64,000 nt of DNA from Varroa destructor (taxonomy: Eukaryota; Arthropoda; Arachnida; Mesostigmata; Varroidae). The notes under the pieces were generated by a model. The model made no database searches. It saw nothing but the letters and a program-made list of their open reading frames with translations, and had not been told where the DNA came from. Each line of letters begins with the position of its first letter. The stretch's first letter is position 1. Below, piece by piece: positions 25,150 to 35,868 of the stretch. Where the stretch lies: positions 51,523,885-51,587,884 of the forward strand of contig NW_019211454.1 in NCBI RefSeq assembly GCF_002443255.2, in the 5' to 3' direction. A program made the position numbers and the translations under genes.

Positions 25150-26163
25150 CTTGTGGCCGGGTGGGGAGAGGGAATGAACAGCTGGGCGACATGGCGATAG
25201 TGCCTATGGGGTAGAAGTGTGGGGGCGACAGGAGGTGAGGGGCTTTGATCTTGGAAGCTACGGAGTAGAGCAGTCTTTGGGAAAAGGAACAGTAAAGGGG
25301 TCGGGGATGGCCGGAGGAATTATAGAGATGGAGTCATGCGGCCTCCTGACTGTTGGCTTACAAGCAACGTGAATAGAGGCATACGACAAAAAATGATGAA
25401 GGAAATGAAGACGATGACGGCGAAAAAAAAGTCGGCTCGATTTTGCCCCAAGTACTAATATTCAAGAACATCACTGATGGCAGTGTCAAGAGGCGGGTGG
25501 GGAGATGACGTTGGAATTAGCCACAGAAGAGTGCCAGTAGCAGTAGTAGTAGCGGAGGTTGAAAGAGGATGCACTCGTTGGCTTGCCCTGCCCGCTGCCG
25601 TCACAGCGAGAACTCGGCTGTTCCGAGTGTAACCGACCGAATGAGTAAGTGAGTGTGTCAGCGAGAGCATACGGACGGACGGAGGGATCGATCCTTCCTC
25701 CTCCGCCCACAGTGGGAGCAGCAAGGAGACTCCGGGCCGCTTTAGCTGAGGGAACCGAGGAACACGGAAAGCTTCGCCACTCAATAGCTGCATTAGGCAA
25801 ACACACTACGAACAAGGTCGCCCTGCTGGGGTTGGCGCCTCACACAGATTTTGCTCCTCGTTGTTCTCTTAGTCGTCCTATTAAATAAAAGGGAATAAAA
25901 GGCGTATCGTAGCCAACCGGAGGGATACTGCAGTCATTTTTTTTGCAGTTTGAGTTGTGATATAACATATATTTATACTCAGTACACGCTTGCTAACGTT
26001 TTGGTCGACACAATTAATTAGATGTAAACATTCGTAAAAAATTGTTAGCTTTTATCTTGCGACCATGTTGTCCCCGGGATCAGACAATGGCGTGTTGTTC
26101 ATTCGGTTCTCCTCGATTATGCACGGGTGTCAATTAGCAAATGGGTTAGCACTAATTAAGGCC

Positions 26164-26173
26164 AGATGGCGCC
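26164..26173 (+). promoter_or_regulatory. CTCF-like site AGATGGCGCC (tandem 1)
   Basis: Full match to AGRKGGCRSY within GCCAGATGGCGCCACTA. It is the first of three same-strand cores spaced 90 and 79 bases apart. Confidence 0.45.
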
Positions 26174-26253
26174 ACTATCTGTCTGCAGTGTGCTAGCTGG
26201 CCCAGGGCGGGCGGGTTTAGAAGGGGGTGTTAATGGCTACGTAATTAGACGCG

Positions 26254-26263
26254 AGAGGGCGCC
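26254..26263 (+). promoter_or_regulatory. CTCF-like site AGAGGGCGCC (tandem 2)
   Basis: Full match to AGRKGGCRSY within GCGAGAGGGCGCCACC, in the same orientation as its two neighbours. Confidence 0.45.
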
Positions 26264-26332
26264 ACCTCCGCTATTGGAGTCGGCGCATAGAGTTAAGTGA
26301 CACAAATTAACAAGCTTCGCTAATGATTCACC

Positions 26333-26342
26333 AGGTGGCGCT
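26333..26342 (+). promoter_or_regulatory. CTCF-like site AGGTGGCGCT (tandem 3)
   Basis: Full match to AGRKGGCRSY within CACCAGGTGGCGCTG. The bases upstream also resemble the CTCF consensus CCASY, making this the best match of the three. Confidence 0.5.
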
Positions 26343-26860
26343 GCAAGCGCGAAATGAAACCCGCTGGTCTTTACCGGACCGGGGAAACTTGACAACAGAA
26401 TAGGTCGGGGAACAGCACAGCGCGGAGACTTTGAAGGGCACAAGCTAAAGCGAGTGGGAGTTGAGTTGAGTCTTTGAGAGTAGTGAGCGCTTGGCGGTTG
26501 CGTTAGTCCACAACCCCCGTCCGCTAGTTTGGTCCCCAGTGGTGGTGACGGTGAAGTCGGCAGGAAGACGACTGCGGCTGACGTACAGCAGCCCAACTCA
26601 GCGGTGGCGACTTCGGAAACCAGGGCCCCCATAGCACGATGTTCCCAGACACGACTGGTACTCATGGATGGCGAGGGAATCTTGTGCCGGCGGGTGGGGA
26701 AGCGGCATGGATAAGGGTAGATAAACCATAGGGGCAAATGAGGAAGAGAGGCAAAGGGCCGCTTCAGGGGACAAGCTTTAAAGGGGTTTAGGCGATTCCT
26801 GGGAACTAAAGGAGGATCAGAGGAGTGGGTTGCTAGTGGAGAATTAAAGCAGCGAACGGA

Positions 26861-26872
26861 GCGGGCGCCACC
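26861..26872 (+). promoter_or_regulatory. Weaker CTCF-like site GCGGGCGCCACC
   Basis: The core reads AGCGGGCGCC, with one mismatch to AGRKGGCRSY. It shares the GGCGCCACC tail seen at 24420 and 26254 and the same orientation. Confidence 0.3.
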
Positions 26873-28160
26873 GCCTGTCTAGCTGCTACTGCCGCTAAGA
26901 AAGACGAAGAACGACCGTCGTAACGTCGGCTTCGTGTGAGTTGGCTGTCGAGGAATTGTCTGCAAAAGCAAGCAAGTAAGACTTGCTCATTGTGCTCTTC
27001 TGGCCGTCGCAGCGTTGTGAGCGGACCCAAAACCTCTGAGAGGATCCCCAGTGGGCCGTACTGTTAATGTACACATGAAGCTCTTGCTCATCTGAGCCTT
27101 TCTCCAGGTCATGGATAACTTCAGCTTATGTCAGACAACGGGAAATGCAATCAAATTGTGTTGACATGTCTCAGGCAGACCGTGTACATGTTGACGAAAT
27201 ATCGTCAAGTTACTAATGTTGGCGTGCTGTTCAGCTGTCATGTCTCTTGTATAAGTTACATGTCCACACGCATTTCTTCGCTTTGGATATTTAGGAACCA
27301 GCCACTTGAACATCAGACTAAGGCTTTTGCTAAACTGTGATCATCATCGTCGTCGCCATAATTATTATTTATACTTTATGTTGTTGACTATTATCGGACA
27401 CCTTAGGTCGCCGATTCTATATTACTGTTCGTAGTAATTAACTTCATGGTGGGTACGTAATGGAGGAAAAGCTAGCTTAAATCACAGCATGTTCTAATTG
27501 AATACGTTATTTCGTTCGACGTTCTAGCAGCGATTGAAGCTACTGGCGTATTTAGAGATTCAAAAGAAAGGCAAAAATAAATGATAATGCATTGCTTTTA
27601 ATATGGAGGCGTTGTGTTACCTACAACATCGCTCATATAATGGCCGACGCAAGCCGAGACCGTCGAGCGAAAGAAAATACGTGTGTAGGTTGTATGAACC
27701 GCTGACGATGAATCACTTGCGAAAGATTCCGCCGAGCTCTTTTTCTTTGTCATCTTGTGCTTAGCGTTTAACTCCGCTTGGGCGTAATGTAAGCGTCGCA
27801 ACAACTGCCGGTGGGTAATCGTACAAATGCTGGCATAACAGCACCGTACGCAGTATCGGTGTTTTTTTCTTCCATTGGGTCGTTCTGTGCCTTTAGAAAG
27901 CATTAAAGACTATTGAAATATATGCGCCGACATCTTTGATTAAGTCATAGACCCTCACTGACACAAGAAAGCCGTATGAGAATCTTTAGAAAATTGGTTT
28001 CAACGTCAGCGGTCAGCGCGGGTTTACTTACAACTTGCTAGAAAAACATAAATCTACTTGCATTTTAGTGGCTGCCCGTCGGTAATGTTATTCGGTTTGT
28101 GTGTTTCCTAACACAAAAGTCGCTAACCAAAAAAATCAGTGAACCATAATAGAATAATTT

Positions 28161-28188
28161 ATTATTATATAATATATTATATAATAAT
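28161..28188. repeat. 28-bp perfect AT palindrome
   Basis: The sequence reads the same on both strands for 28 bases and is entirely A/T. It could extrude as a cruciform or mark an old TA-rich target site. Confidence 0.85.
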
Positions 28189-29842
28189 TAGCCATTTGCT
28201 GACTCATCGTATAATAAAGTTATGATTACTACATTTCTCTGCAAAATATGTTTGATTAGGATGCGCACATTTTCTCCAATGCGTTTTTGCAGATTAGCAT
28301 CATCGGTAACGGTGATAGCAGTCGTAGCGCTGGTCAACGGTAGATCTTTCTCTAGGGGCAGAAATACAAAAACCTTTTGACGGAAGCGTAGCTGCAATAC
28401 TCCGTCGTACCCAGAGTCTTTTTCCTACGACCATCCATACAAACAAACACATCGGTTATACTGAAACATAACTGCGCAAGCGACAATAATCGGCCGGCGG
28501 GGTACTTTTCATCCCGCCATAGTCATGTCGCACTCGTGCTACGGCTCAGAAATTTAGTAGCCTTCTTTAGTCTGTATTGCATCCATATTTCCACAACATA
28601 GACGCAGCTCTCCGGCCCTCAGCAGTCATGGGGATCGTCGGGCACGGAACGTGTGTGTATGTGGGGCGTGGGGGATTCATAGTCCTCTGCAGTAGAGAGG
28701 AACTTCCCGTCGTAACCAATTGGAGAGAAACAGAGCTAAGAGTGGTTAGGTTATGGGAAGGGGAGGGGAAACGGTGGTACTGAGTGAGGGTTTGGATGGA
28801 GTAGGATAACAAACAGGCGCCAGCCGGCCGCGCGTTGTGCTTGCACTATTTCTCACTGGCCTCACCATCGGCCCGCTCGTCATTTCTACCTATCGAATAG
28901 TGGTGCCGTGGCGTCGTAGAAGCTTCAGGCGAAGTGGCGGTGGCATCGGCGTCGTCGATGCCTAAGCATCATCGATGGCTGCACTGTATTGAGGCTAAAT
29001 TCATTAGATGAGTCAGTCACTGCTACCTCCTCAGCTGGCCATAGCCTCCTCACCTAGCACCGGGCCAAGCTCTTCTTGCCAACGCTACTGCAGCTAATGT
29101 TGAGCTCGCTGAATAACTCGTGGCAATCTATCCGGCTGCAAGGTTGGCCGACGAGATTCCGCTGTATAGTACTTATCTAGACACAGCTGAGAGCGGTGTT
29201 ATGCTTTACACTGTAGGATGAGAACGTTGGCCAGTCGATCCGATGACTGCAGCCAGCCACAGCAGACTTATGGCGGAACTCGATCTGTTGGTGTGTCGCT
29301 GACGATTGGCGCTAGCCAGTTGCCGATTGTGTGAAGCGTCGCGGTTGTCTGCTGTTACTAGTCCACTATATTAATGTATGTGTTCGTACTAAGCGCTCTG
29401 ATTCGATTCCGGACTACAACCGCGACACCACTCATCGGTACTGGGCTACTGCGGCAACAGCCCAGCCAACAGCTTCACAGTATTGGTGTCGTTGGGAGGG
29501 CTATACGCTGGTAGAAACACAGGGCATGATTAGAGCATCGGCTGGTCGTGGTGCCGGTGGGTGTCGTCATGCTAGCTAGTAGCAGTAACAGCCGAAGTAT
29601 TAGCCAAGTTCTCGACTGCCTCGTGTTTAAGCTCTGAACCATGTGACTCGAACGGTGACGATGCCAGTGGTCGTGGCGCTCGAAAGCTGCGGCTATCTGA
29701 GACGAGAAAAAATTCACGGTAGTAATAGGTCGCTTATTAAATAGCACAATAGGCAAGATTTTTTTCTATCGAATAAGTTATCCTTTTATTAATTGGTCAA
29801 GCCATAATCATAGGTAGACAAAGGCGCCCGTTGGGGCACGTT

Positions 29843-29957
29843 GGAATGGATGGACGAATGATTAGTTCAGAAACTACTGATCCGGAGGGTAGCCAATAAA
29901 ATGCTTCACCTAATAAACCTTCGAAAATCGCGATGAGTCACAAAGGCCAACGCCGAA
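29843..29957 (+). repeat. Possible dispersed repeat, copy 2
   Basis: This copy opens with GGAATGGATGGACG and closes with AAAGGCCAACGCCG, mirroring 6011-6109. It is about 15 bases longer than the other copy and the interior differs. Confidence 0.25.
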
Positions 29958-30528
29958 GACGTACTGGAAAACAAGTTGTGGAATAGTTACTTTACGATGA
30001 AGGCACTTTTTTTGGGATCGATAAGTTCGAAATTGGCCATTCACTTACTCCTAGATAAACAGCTTTAATTTTCGGCGGAAAATAGTGGTTTGCTTTTTTC
30101 AAAAAAAAAATTTTTAATTATTTCGTTCCAGAATAGCTATGCATATAGAAGCATCCGCCACAATGACAAGAGCACACTGTTTTACCCAAGTAGCAACAAT
30201 AGCAAATACTAGTGATAGTGTCGAGCTCCTTCCGATGGTGGAGAATCAAACGAGGAGTTTGGTACCATGAACGCTCTCACGCTACATGTGTGATACCTGC
30301 TCGCGTCCGCCTTTCCCTCAGCGTCTTGCCATCGCTAGCAGACTATCTTTGCTAACCTCTATCAGTTCCTATCGATCGTGTTGGATCATACTTAGCCATT
30401 CATCAAAAACACTGTATTTATTTACGCTTCAGTTGAACGCATTGTCCCGTTTCGAGTGGACAATACTCTCTTGCGAGAGCACTTCATCGCTGATAAAGAA
30501 AAATCCGGACGCAGCGAATATGCGTGGG

Positions 30529-30546
30529 CCGATAGATGGCGCATCA
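30529..30546 (+). promoter_or_regulatory. Weak CTCF-like site AGATGGCGCA
   Basis: CCGATAGATGGCGCATCA has one mismatch to the ten-base core. It is isolated and weak. Confidence 0.2.
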
Positions 30547-30627
30547 GAAGTGGTCCAATGCAAAAAGAGGTTGCGAAGAATGGCAGAGCACGTGAACGAA
30601 TTCCATCGGTATAACCAGCGGATCAAG

Positions 30628-30643
30628 TTTTTTTTTTTTTTTT
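30628..30643 (+). repeat. T16 homopolymer
   Basis: Sixteen consecutive T, possibly the oligo(dA) tail remnant of a minus-strand retro-element or simple slippage. Confidence 0.8.
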
Positions 30644-31187
30644 ATGTACTATCGGCGATATATGGCTGTGCAGCCGACCTCGATATTTTGCTAGATTTGT
30701 TTAGCTTGCTTGTGCCAGTTTTGCACCCCCTTGATTCTCATTCACTGATTTCTTCCACAAGATAGAAGGCTAAGTAGACGAAAATTCGTGACTTGTTTCT
30801 ATTATGGGGAATAACTTCGAAAATCTGAAGGTCTAGAGTTTATCGGGCTGTACAATGACGTAGTTACACTCGTCGGCAACGGATCGATTATTCGCTAATT
30901 ACAGCATCGGTACTCTAAATGAAAGAATGGCTTACTAGTATGGATTAGTTTTGGCAAAAACGGAACTTATCAACGAACAACAAAATTCGCGCGCTTCGTG
31001 GTTACAGGCTTCGCTAAGCCATACCCTATAATAGCCGCAGAGGAAAACGCCGCTCTGAAGACCCACAAAAAATGAATTGAATGAGCTGATCTCGTACGAA
31101 ATTACTAGCGATCACTTCTTTTTCTCGTTCCCGCTTAACCTCTCACCTCTCGCTCTGACTAGAATGAGCTACATTCATATGTATAAA

Positions 31188-31319
31188 ATGGCTACATGTA
31201 GTGATGAAGGGACTGCAACGAGTCGACGGGTGAGGCAAAGGCCGCGCCGAACAGACAGACCGAAACGAAGTTTTAAAGGAACAAGTAGAGCACGCGCTAG
31301 TCAAGGACGCAGACTGTGA
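31188..31319 (+). other. Arg-rich small ORF with strong Kozak (43 codons)
   Basis: The ATG at 31188 has A at -3 and G at +4, and the frame ends with TGA at 31317. The product is very basic, rich in Arg, Ser and Thr, and matches no family I know. A donor-like CGG/GTGAGG near 31230 would allow it to be a first coding exon of about 14 codons. TATAAAA at 31182-31188 overlaps the ATG and so cannot be its own TATA box. Confidence 0.15.
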
Positions 31320-33252
31320 TCGCTCGCGGCGCGCGCCAATGCAATCAGCGCTTCTACGCGTATAGCTAGGAGAATGAAGAAAAACGGGAAGCTAGTTGCG
31401 CACTAACCCATCGTTGGTTGAAACAAGCGGAGCTTCATGTTTGTGGGTTGTTTGCCTAACATAGACATCACGTTCTTCAACCCCCAGTACAGGATGGTGG
31501 ATCCCTATAATTTTACTGCGGCTGAGACGATAGATAGGAGGAGAGCGAATTTCATCAAGGACGCGTTGAGCAGCTGAACTATCGGAGCAGTCACACAGAC
31601 AACCAAAAATCATTCACAGGGATACTTTAAACGTACGAGGTCGCTGTTGTATTGCTCTGGAAGTCATATAGTTACATACGTTATAGATTAAAAGGACTTA
31701 GGCGAATGTGCGTGTGTGAACTATGATGAAGTTAAAGATTGGTCGAGGTTACGATGATGAAAGTAGCTACAAAGAGTCAATTTAAGTGGGCTGTAACATT
31801 GTATGGAACGTGTTTTTTTGCCGCCTTGAGAGATGCAAGTCAGCGAAGAGTAGTCTCTAGAACGAAACAGGAGCCCATTGGATAACAAGGTACACAGACT
31901 GTAGATTATCAACGCGAGAGTCTTTTCCTTAAGTGGTATATATCTTATAGTGTCTATTTAAGAAGTCTCTCTTGGCATGTTTTGCGTTAATGAATGCTGC
32001 TTATATCTATGCAAATATTACTTATTAATTTAATATTTTTTATAAAATTAATTTTTTTAATTTTTATAAAGCATGCTTATTAACTCAACTTCATAAATTA
32101 TTAATATAGTGAATCTGCTCCGACTGATACTCAGGTAGTATAACAATCCATGCTATAAGCAGCTTGACGGCTTGTCATTTTTTAATTTAAATTGAAGCCA
32201 AGGTATGTTACGTGTACATCATGCATGTAAGGTCATATAAATGTTTATTTGTTAATAACATTTTGTGAAGGGCACAATTACATGATTTTTTTTATCCATG
32301 CAGGTGCTTTGAATCAAGCATTCTAATAAGTTTGCTCGATTTAATGCAAAAACTTTTTCTTAGTCCATTTACCCATTAAATGCAGATAAAGCTCCTATTT
32401 GAATTGTTTTTCTGGTATTATAGCATAACCGTAACGTTTTCATTGTGCACGAAGCAGTGTATGGTCGTATCACGTCTACACTCTAAATCGTCTAGCAGTG
32501 GCAGTTTCTGATTGCGAAGCTAACCCCCTAGTAGTCATGCTTTTACTGGATGACTGTTGTGGTCATAGAGTGGTTTTGTGTTCGCTCACTCCCACCACCA
32601 TACTAACGATACTGACGACCATCAACCATCAAACGCCGTGTCCTCCTCAGAATTCTTACCTTGCCTTCAGATCGGGGGTGGACTAAACTGGCGTAACGGT
32701 GTAAATAAAGGGGTTGCAGATCGGCCTATTCGTTACAGTGTTGTGGTGGCTGACATCAATCTACTATGGGCTGAGGAGTGAACATCAAAGCCACGCGTGC
32801 CCTGAACCTTCTAGCTCCTACGAGGTACAGCAGCGCGGAGGTGTAAGCAAGGTTACATCGGTACGGACGCCGACTGGCCAGCAGGGTGGGTACATGAAGT
32901 ACTCAAAAGCAAAGTTAAGACCATAGCGGTACTGTTGAAGCTGTTGCTGTTGTTACTGCTACTGATGCCTCAATGGTTCTTGGTCTTCAGATTCTTTGCC
33001 TTTAGCTTTACTTGACTACGGACCAGAGAGTCAGTGCTCTGTGGCACATGCTTTGGTCGTAAAGATAATGGTGCGCAGCGCAGCTCTCCCCAATAGGAGG
33101 AACAGCTTCTGCAGGCACCCGGCGCTTGAGCGCCAACACCAAAACTTTGCCGCCGCTTACCACTAGTGGGACAAAAGCCCATAAATAACTAGTAATTTTT
33201 TATTTTCACATAGCTTCGCCCTCACCCTCAGCTCAGTCTCATCTTATCGCTT
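31320..33252. other. AT-rich then GC-richer DNA, no supported gene
   Basis: 31.9-32.5 kb is strongly AT-rich, with TTTTTAATTT-type stretches around 32025-32070. From about 32.5 kb GC rises, but I see no convincing exon. Confidence 0.5.
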
Positions 33253-33480
33253 ATGAAACGGCAGTACTTTACTTTTGTTCTAGCTGCAGCAAAATCAGTA
33301 GCAACAGCAGCGATAGCAGTGGCTGTGGTGATCGTCTGTCCTCAGTGGCTATCTCGCACACTGGCTTACGCTCGCGGAACGCCTTTTACTTGTAGTAGTC
33401 TTACTAGAAAAGAGCAATGGGATACGAATTGTACCCGCGATCACTACCTGGCAATGAATAGTGCTGCGCGCGACGGCTGA
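33253..33480 (+). other. 75-codon ORF with N-terminal hydrophobic segment
   Basis: The frame starts at a genuine ATG and encodes a basic start (MKRQY), an Ala/Val-rich hydrophobic stretch at about residues 8-30, then a Thr/Cys-containing tail, ending with TGA at 33478-33480. It resembles a signal or membrane segment, but the Ala/Val run comes from GCA/GTA triplets typical of this region. The Kozak context is weak and I know no homologue. Confidence 0.15.
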
Positions 33481-34884
33481 ATTGCTCCACGCGAAGTAAC
33501 GCCCGAGGAGCCTTACCTAAGTCATATTTTCTTTCGTTCTTTCCCCCAGTCTTTCGTTCGTGGTTTTTCGTTGTTCGTTGGCAAACCGAGGCTCGATACT
33601 CCCTGAGATGCATGGGTGGGTTGAAGGGGCAAGAGAAAGTGGACCGATCCGTGGTCTGGGGAGACATGCGCTACCGGCTCGCTGTATTCAACTAGAGCAA
33701 TGGCTCTTACGTTCGATCTTTGCTCGCAATGGTGACTATGCGGTTTTACACATTGAGATTCGTTACTTTTCTGCGAGCTTGTCGGCCGGCAGCCAGACAT
33801 AGAGGCTGGTTTCGGGTCTCTATTTAGGCCCAGGTATGTTTGACTTACGAGAAGAGGATTCTGATTGTCCTGCCTATACGCGGGTCTGCTAGACTGTCGA
33901 ACCTGGTTGGGAGCGAGAAAATCAGGGAGGCTACGCCTTAGTCGACTTTCTATAGCCGCTTGCTCAGGAGACGGCAAGCCGTTAGTGCGGGGGATACCAT
34001 CAAGTTAAATTAGCACTCTATTGCCAGAGGAGGAAGGACTGGCGAGTGTTCCAAGCACCTTTTTTTGAAGACAAATGTAGACGGCAATAGAAATGGTCGT
34101 GCGATACCGCCGACATTGCTTGAATAGGGCGGTTACTTTGTCTGTTGAGCTTATCGGTTACGCGCTGAATGTGTGACCCCATAACACAAAAGGTTTGATC
34201 CGTATGTTTAAACACACCCCCCTGTTACTGTTCGAGTGATTCGACCTCCTGTTGATCACCTCGACGGATTTTGGAACAGCAAATACGACAACTTACAATA
34301 CGATGTGTACAATGGTCTTCGTGTGCTTATATGCTAAGGTTAAGTTAGAATAAATAAAAATTAGAGTTAAAATCCGGCTTTAGCTGCATAGTAAATGTCT
34401 CAGTCAGATAGGTGAGTACGTATTCGTGCATGTCGCGTCGTACGAGTAAGCCATTGCACTAAAGTTTCTGTTTCGAATGCCTTCAACAGAACTAGTCGCT
34501 CTGGAAAATGCGGGCCGGCGAAAGGGAGGACAAGTGATGTTACATATATATATAGTACTGTATATATAATACCATCGTGTGAATGTGAACCCTATGGGAG
34601 AGAAAATTTTTAGGGTCAATTAATATTCCAACAAGAGAATTTCATCTGGCTCATAAAGTGATGCTAAGCCTTGTGAAAGGGTTTTTATTAGCCTCATTCA
34701 TCTGATGTTAATAATCCACGAATACCTTTATGAAGCTTACACGTTCGTTCAAACAGTCTCCATAGCTAAGTGCTGTTTCAACTGACCCTAAATATCACAT
34801 AATTCCTAACAAAAATATTTACGCGCCTTTCTTTTCCACGCTAGTCTCATTTAGTTGGTTTTACCTATACACTTTCCTTTGAGT
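33481..34884. other. No supported gene
   Basis: A 151-codon minus frame at 33522-33977 is open but begins at TTG and overlaps an open plus frame. Downstream the DNA is AT-rich, with two short TA runs at 34543-34554 and 34560-34568. Confidence 0.45.
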
Positions 34885-34890
34885 GCCACC

Positions 34891-34900
34891 AGCTGGCGCT
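34891..34900 (+). promoter_or_regulatory. CTCF-like site AGCTGGCGCT with CCACC upstream
   Basis: GCCACCAGCTGGCGCTA matches the wider CTCF form CCASYAGRKGGCRSY with one mismatch. A second site lies 58 bases further on the same strand. Confidence 0.4.
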
Positions 34901-34948
34901 AGCAGTCTTGGCCGTGTATGGCGTACGTCAGCTTCGCGCTGTGGCCAC

Positions 34949-34958
34949 AGGTGGCACT
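34949..34958 (+). promoter_or_regulatory. CTCF-like site AGGTGGCACT
   Basis: Full match to the ten-base core within GGCCACAGGTGGCACTA. It is paired with 34891-34900 in the same orientation. Confidence 0.4.
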
Positions 34959-35313
34959 ACTATGTTCAGAATCTGTTGCTTCTTCCCTTTTTCTTTTTTC
35001 CAGAACAAAGGCCTGTGAAGATTCCTGTCCACTACCATTTGACATCTACGAGTCCATATATACAGGACAATCTATTTTGTCTGGCGTTATGGTCGGTTTC
35101 CGTTATTCTAGGGATGTTTACTGTAGCGTGTATCATATTTTATGGTATATGGTGTAACTGGTGAAAATGACTGCTGTGTGTTTCATTCTTCATTTGATGT
35201 TTTTCAATTGCAACAGTTTTCTAGCGATTTTGACACGTTTAACCGCCGATTTACTGTTGGAGGATATCGCTAACTGTTCTGAAATGCTTTGTCCGACAGA
35301 TCGAATTTTTCAG

Positions 35314-35332
35314 TCTCTCTCTCTCTCTCTCT
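35314..35332 (+). repeat. (TC)9 microsatellite
   Basis: A pyrimidine dinucleotide run ending CTTCATTTTATAG, which is acceptor-like, but no coding frame follows clearly. Confidence 0.8.
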
Positions 35333-35616
35333 TCATTTTATAGTTTTGCTCTCTTCTATTATTTGAAATCTTTCTCGCAAAATACGACAAACCTTCATCG
35401 CTTTATTGCATTTATAGTGAATTTTCGTAGGGGTCAAAGAAAAGCGAATACGCCCGAATGCTACATTTTCGAAAATGCAACTATTTTTTTAAAGCAAACC
35501 GTTGAGCAGTCCGGGCCTGTGTCGAGCATCTGGCAACTTCGCCGATGATGGACAACGCGATATCGTCTTGGTAATGTGTTTGAAGACGAAAATGAACGGA
35601 TCGATCCATCTAGCCG

Positions 35617-35868
35617 TTACCAATCATTACATGCCGCTGCGGCTTCTGATACTCCTAATGCTGGCGTAGCCACCTCAACGGTAACAGCGAAACTTAGCAG
35701 ACTGACGCGAAGAGACATCTGACGGTGAACATCGTCAATCGGAATTAGCCGGGACGCTTTACCACAGTCAAGCCAATTTCGTCGGTCAGCCCATAACGTA
35801 GCCCTGTTCACGTTCCGATGTTGCTGACGCGCTTTTTCTCTGTAGCTCACTTTGTCTATTGTAAACAT
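35617..35868 (-). other. Exon-like 83-codon frame (unrecognised)
   Basis: The frame has a true ATG at 35868 on the minus strand and ends with a stop at 35617-35619. It begins MFTIDKVSYREKARQQ, continues with a Trp-containing basic middle, and ends in an Ala/Val-rich tail. It is open back to a TAG near 35895. Composition is reasonable for protein, but I recognise no domain and see no clear splice sites. Confidence 0.2.

Larger units (their letters stand above)
25049..27060. promoter_or_regulatory. CpG-rich promoter/insulator-like region
   Basis: About 2 kb rich in CpG and GGCGCC-type motifs, in contrast to the AT-rich flanks. It holds the E-box/CRE pair at 25128-25149, three tandem CTCF-like cores at 26164-26342 and a weaker one at 26865. 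Several open frames on both strands here are by-products of high GC. The mix suggests a regulatory hub: a promoter, a boundary element or both. Confidence 0.45.
27061..30528. other. Mixed AT-rich and GC-richer DNA without supported genes
   Basis: An acceptor-like GCCTTTCTCCAG ends at about 27107 and is followed by three open frames, one with an ATG at 27128 open for 70 codons, but with no donor or recognisable product. 28161-28188 is a 28-bp AT palindrome. 28500-29700 is GC-richer, with scattered GCN/GTN triplets. 29843-29957 is a possible repeat copy. Confidence 0.45.

Noticed and set aside
25455..26737. Several 80-166-codon frames on both strands
   Set aside because: They lie in the CpG-rich region, contradict each other, mostly start at non-ATG codons and contain low-complexity stretches.
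31181..31190. TATAAAA as a TATA box
   Set aside because: It overlaps the only nearby good ATG, and no initiator lies at the right distance.
33522..33977. 151-codon minus frame rich in Pro, Ser and Gln
   Set aside because: It begins at TTG, overlaps an equally open plus frame, has no clear splice sites and sits in GC-raised DNA where stops are rare.
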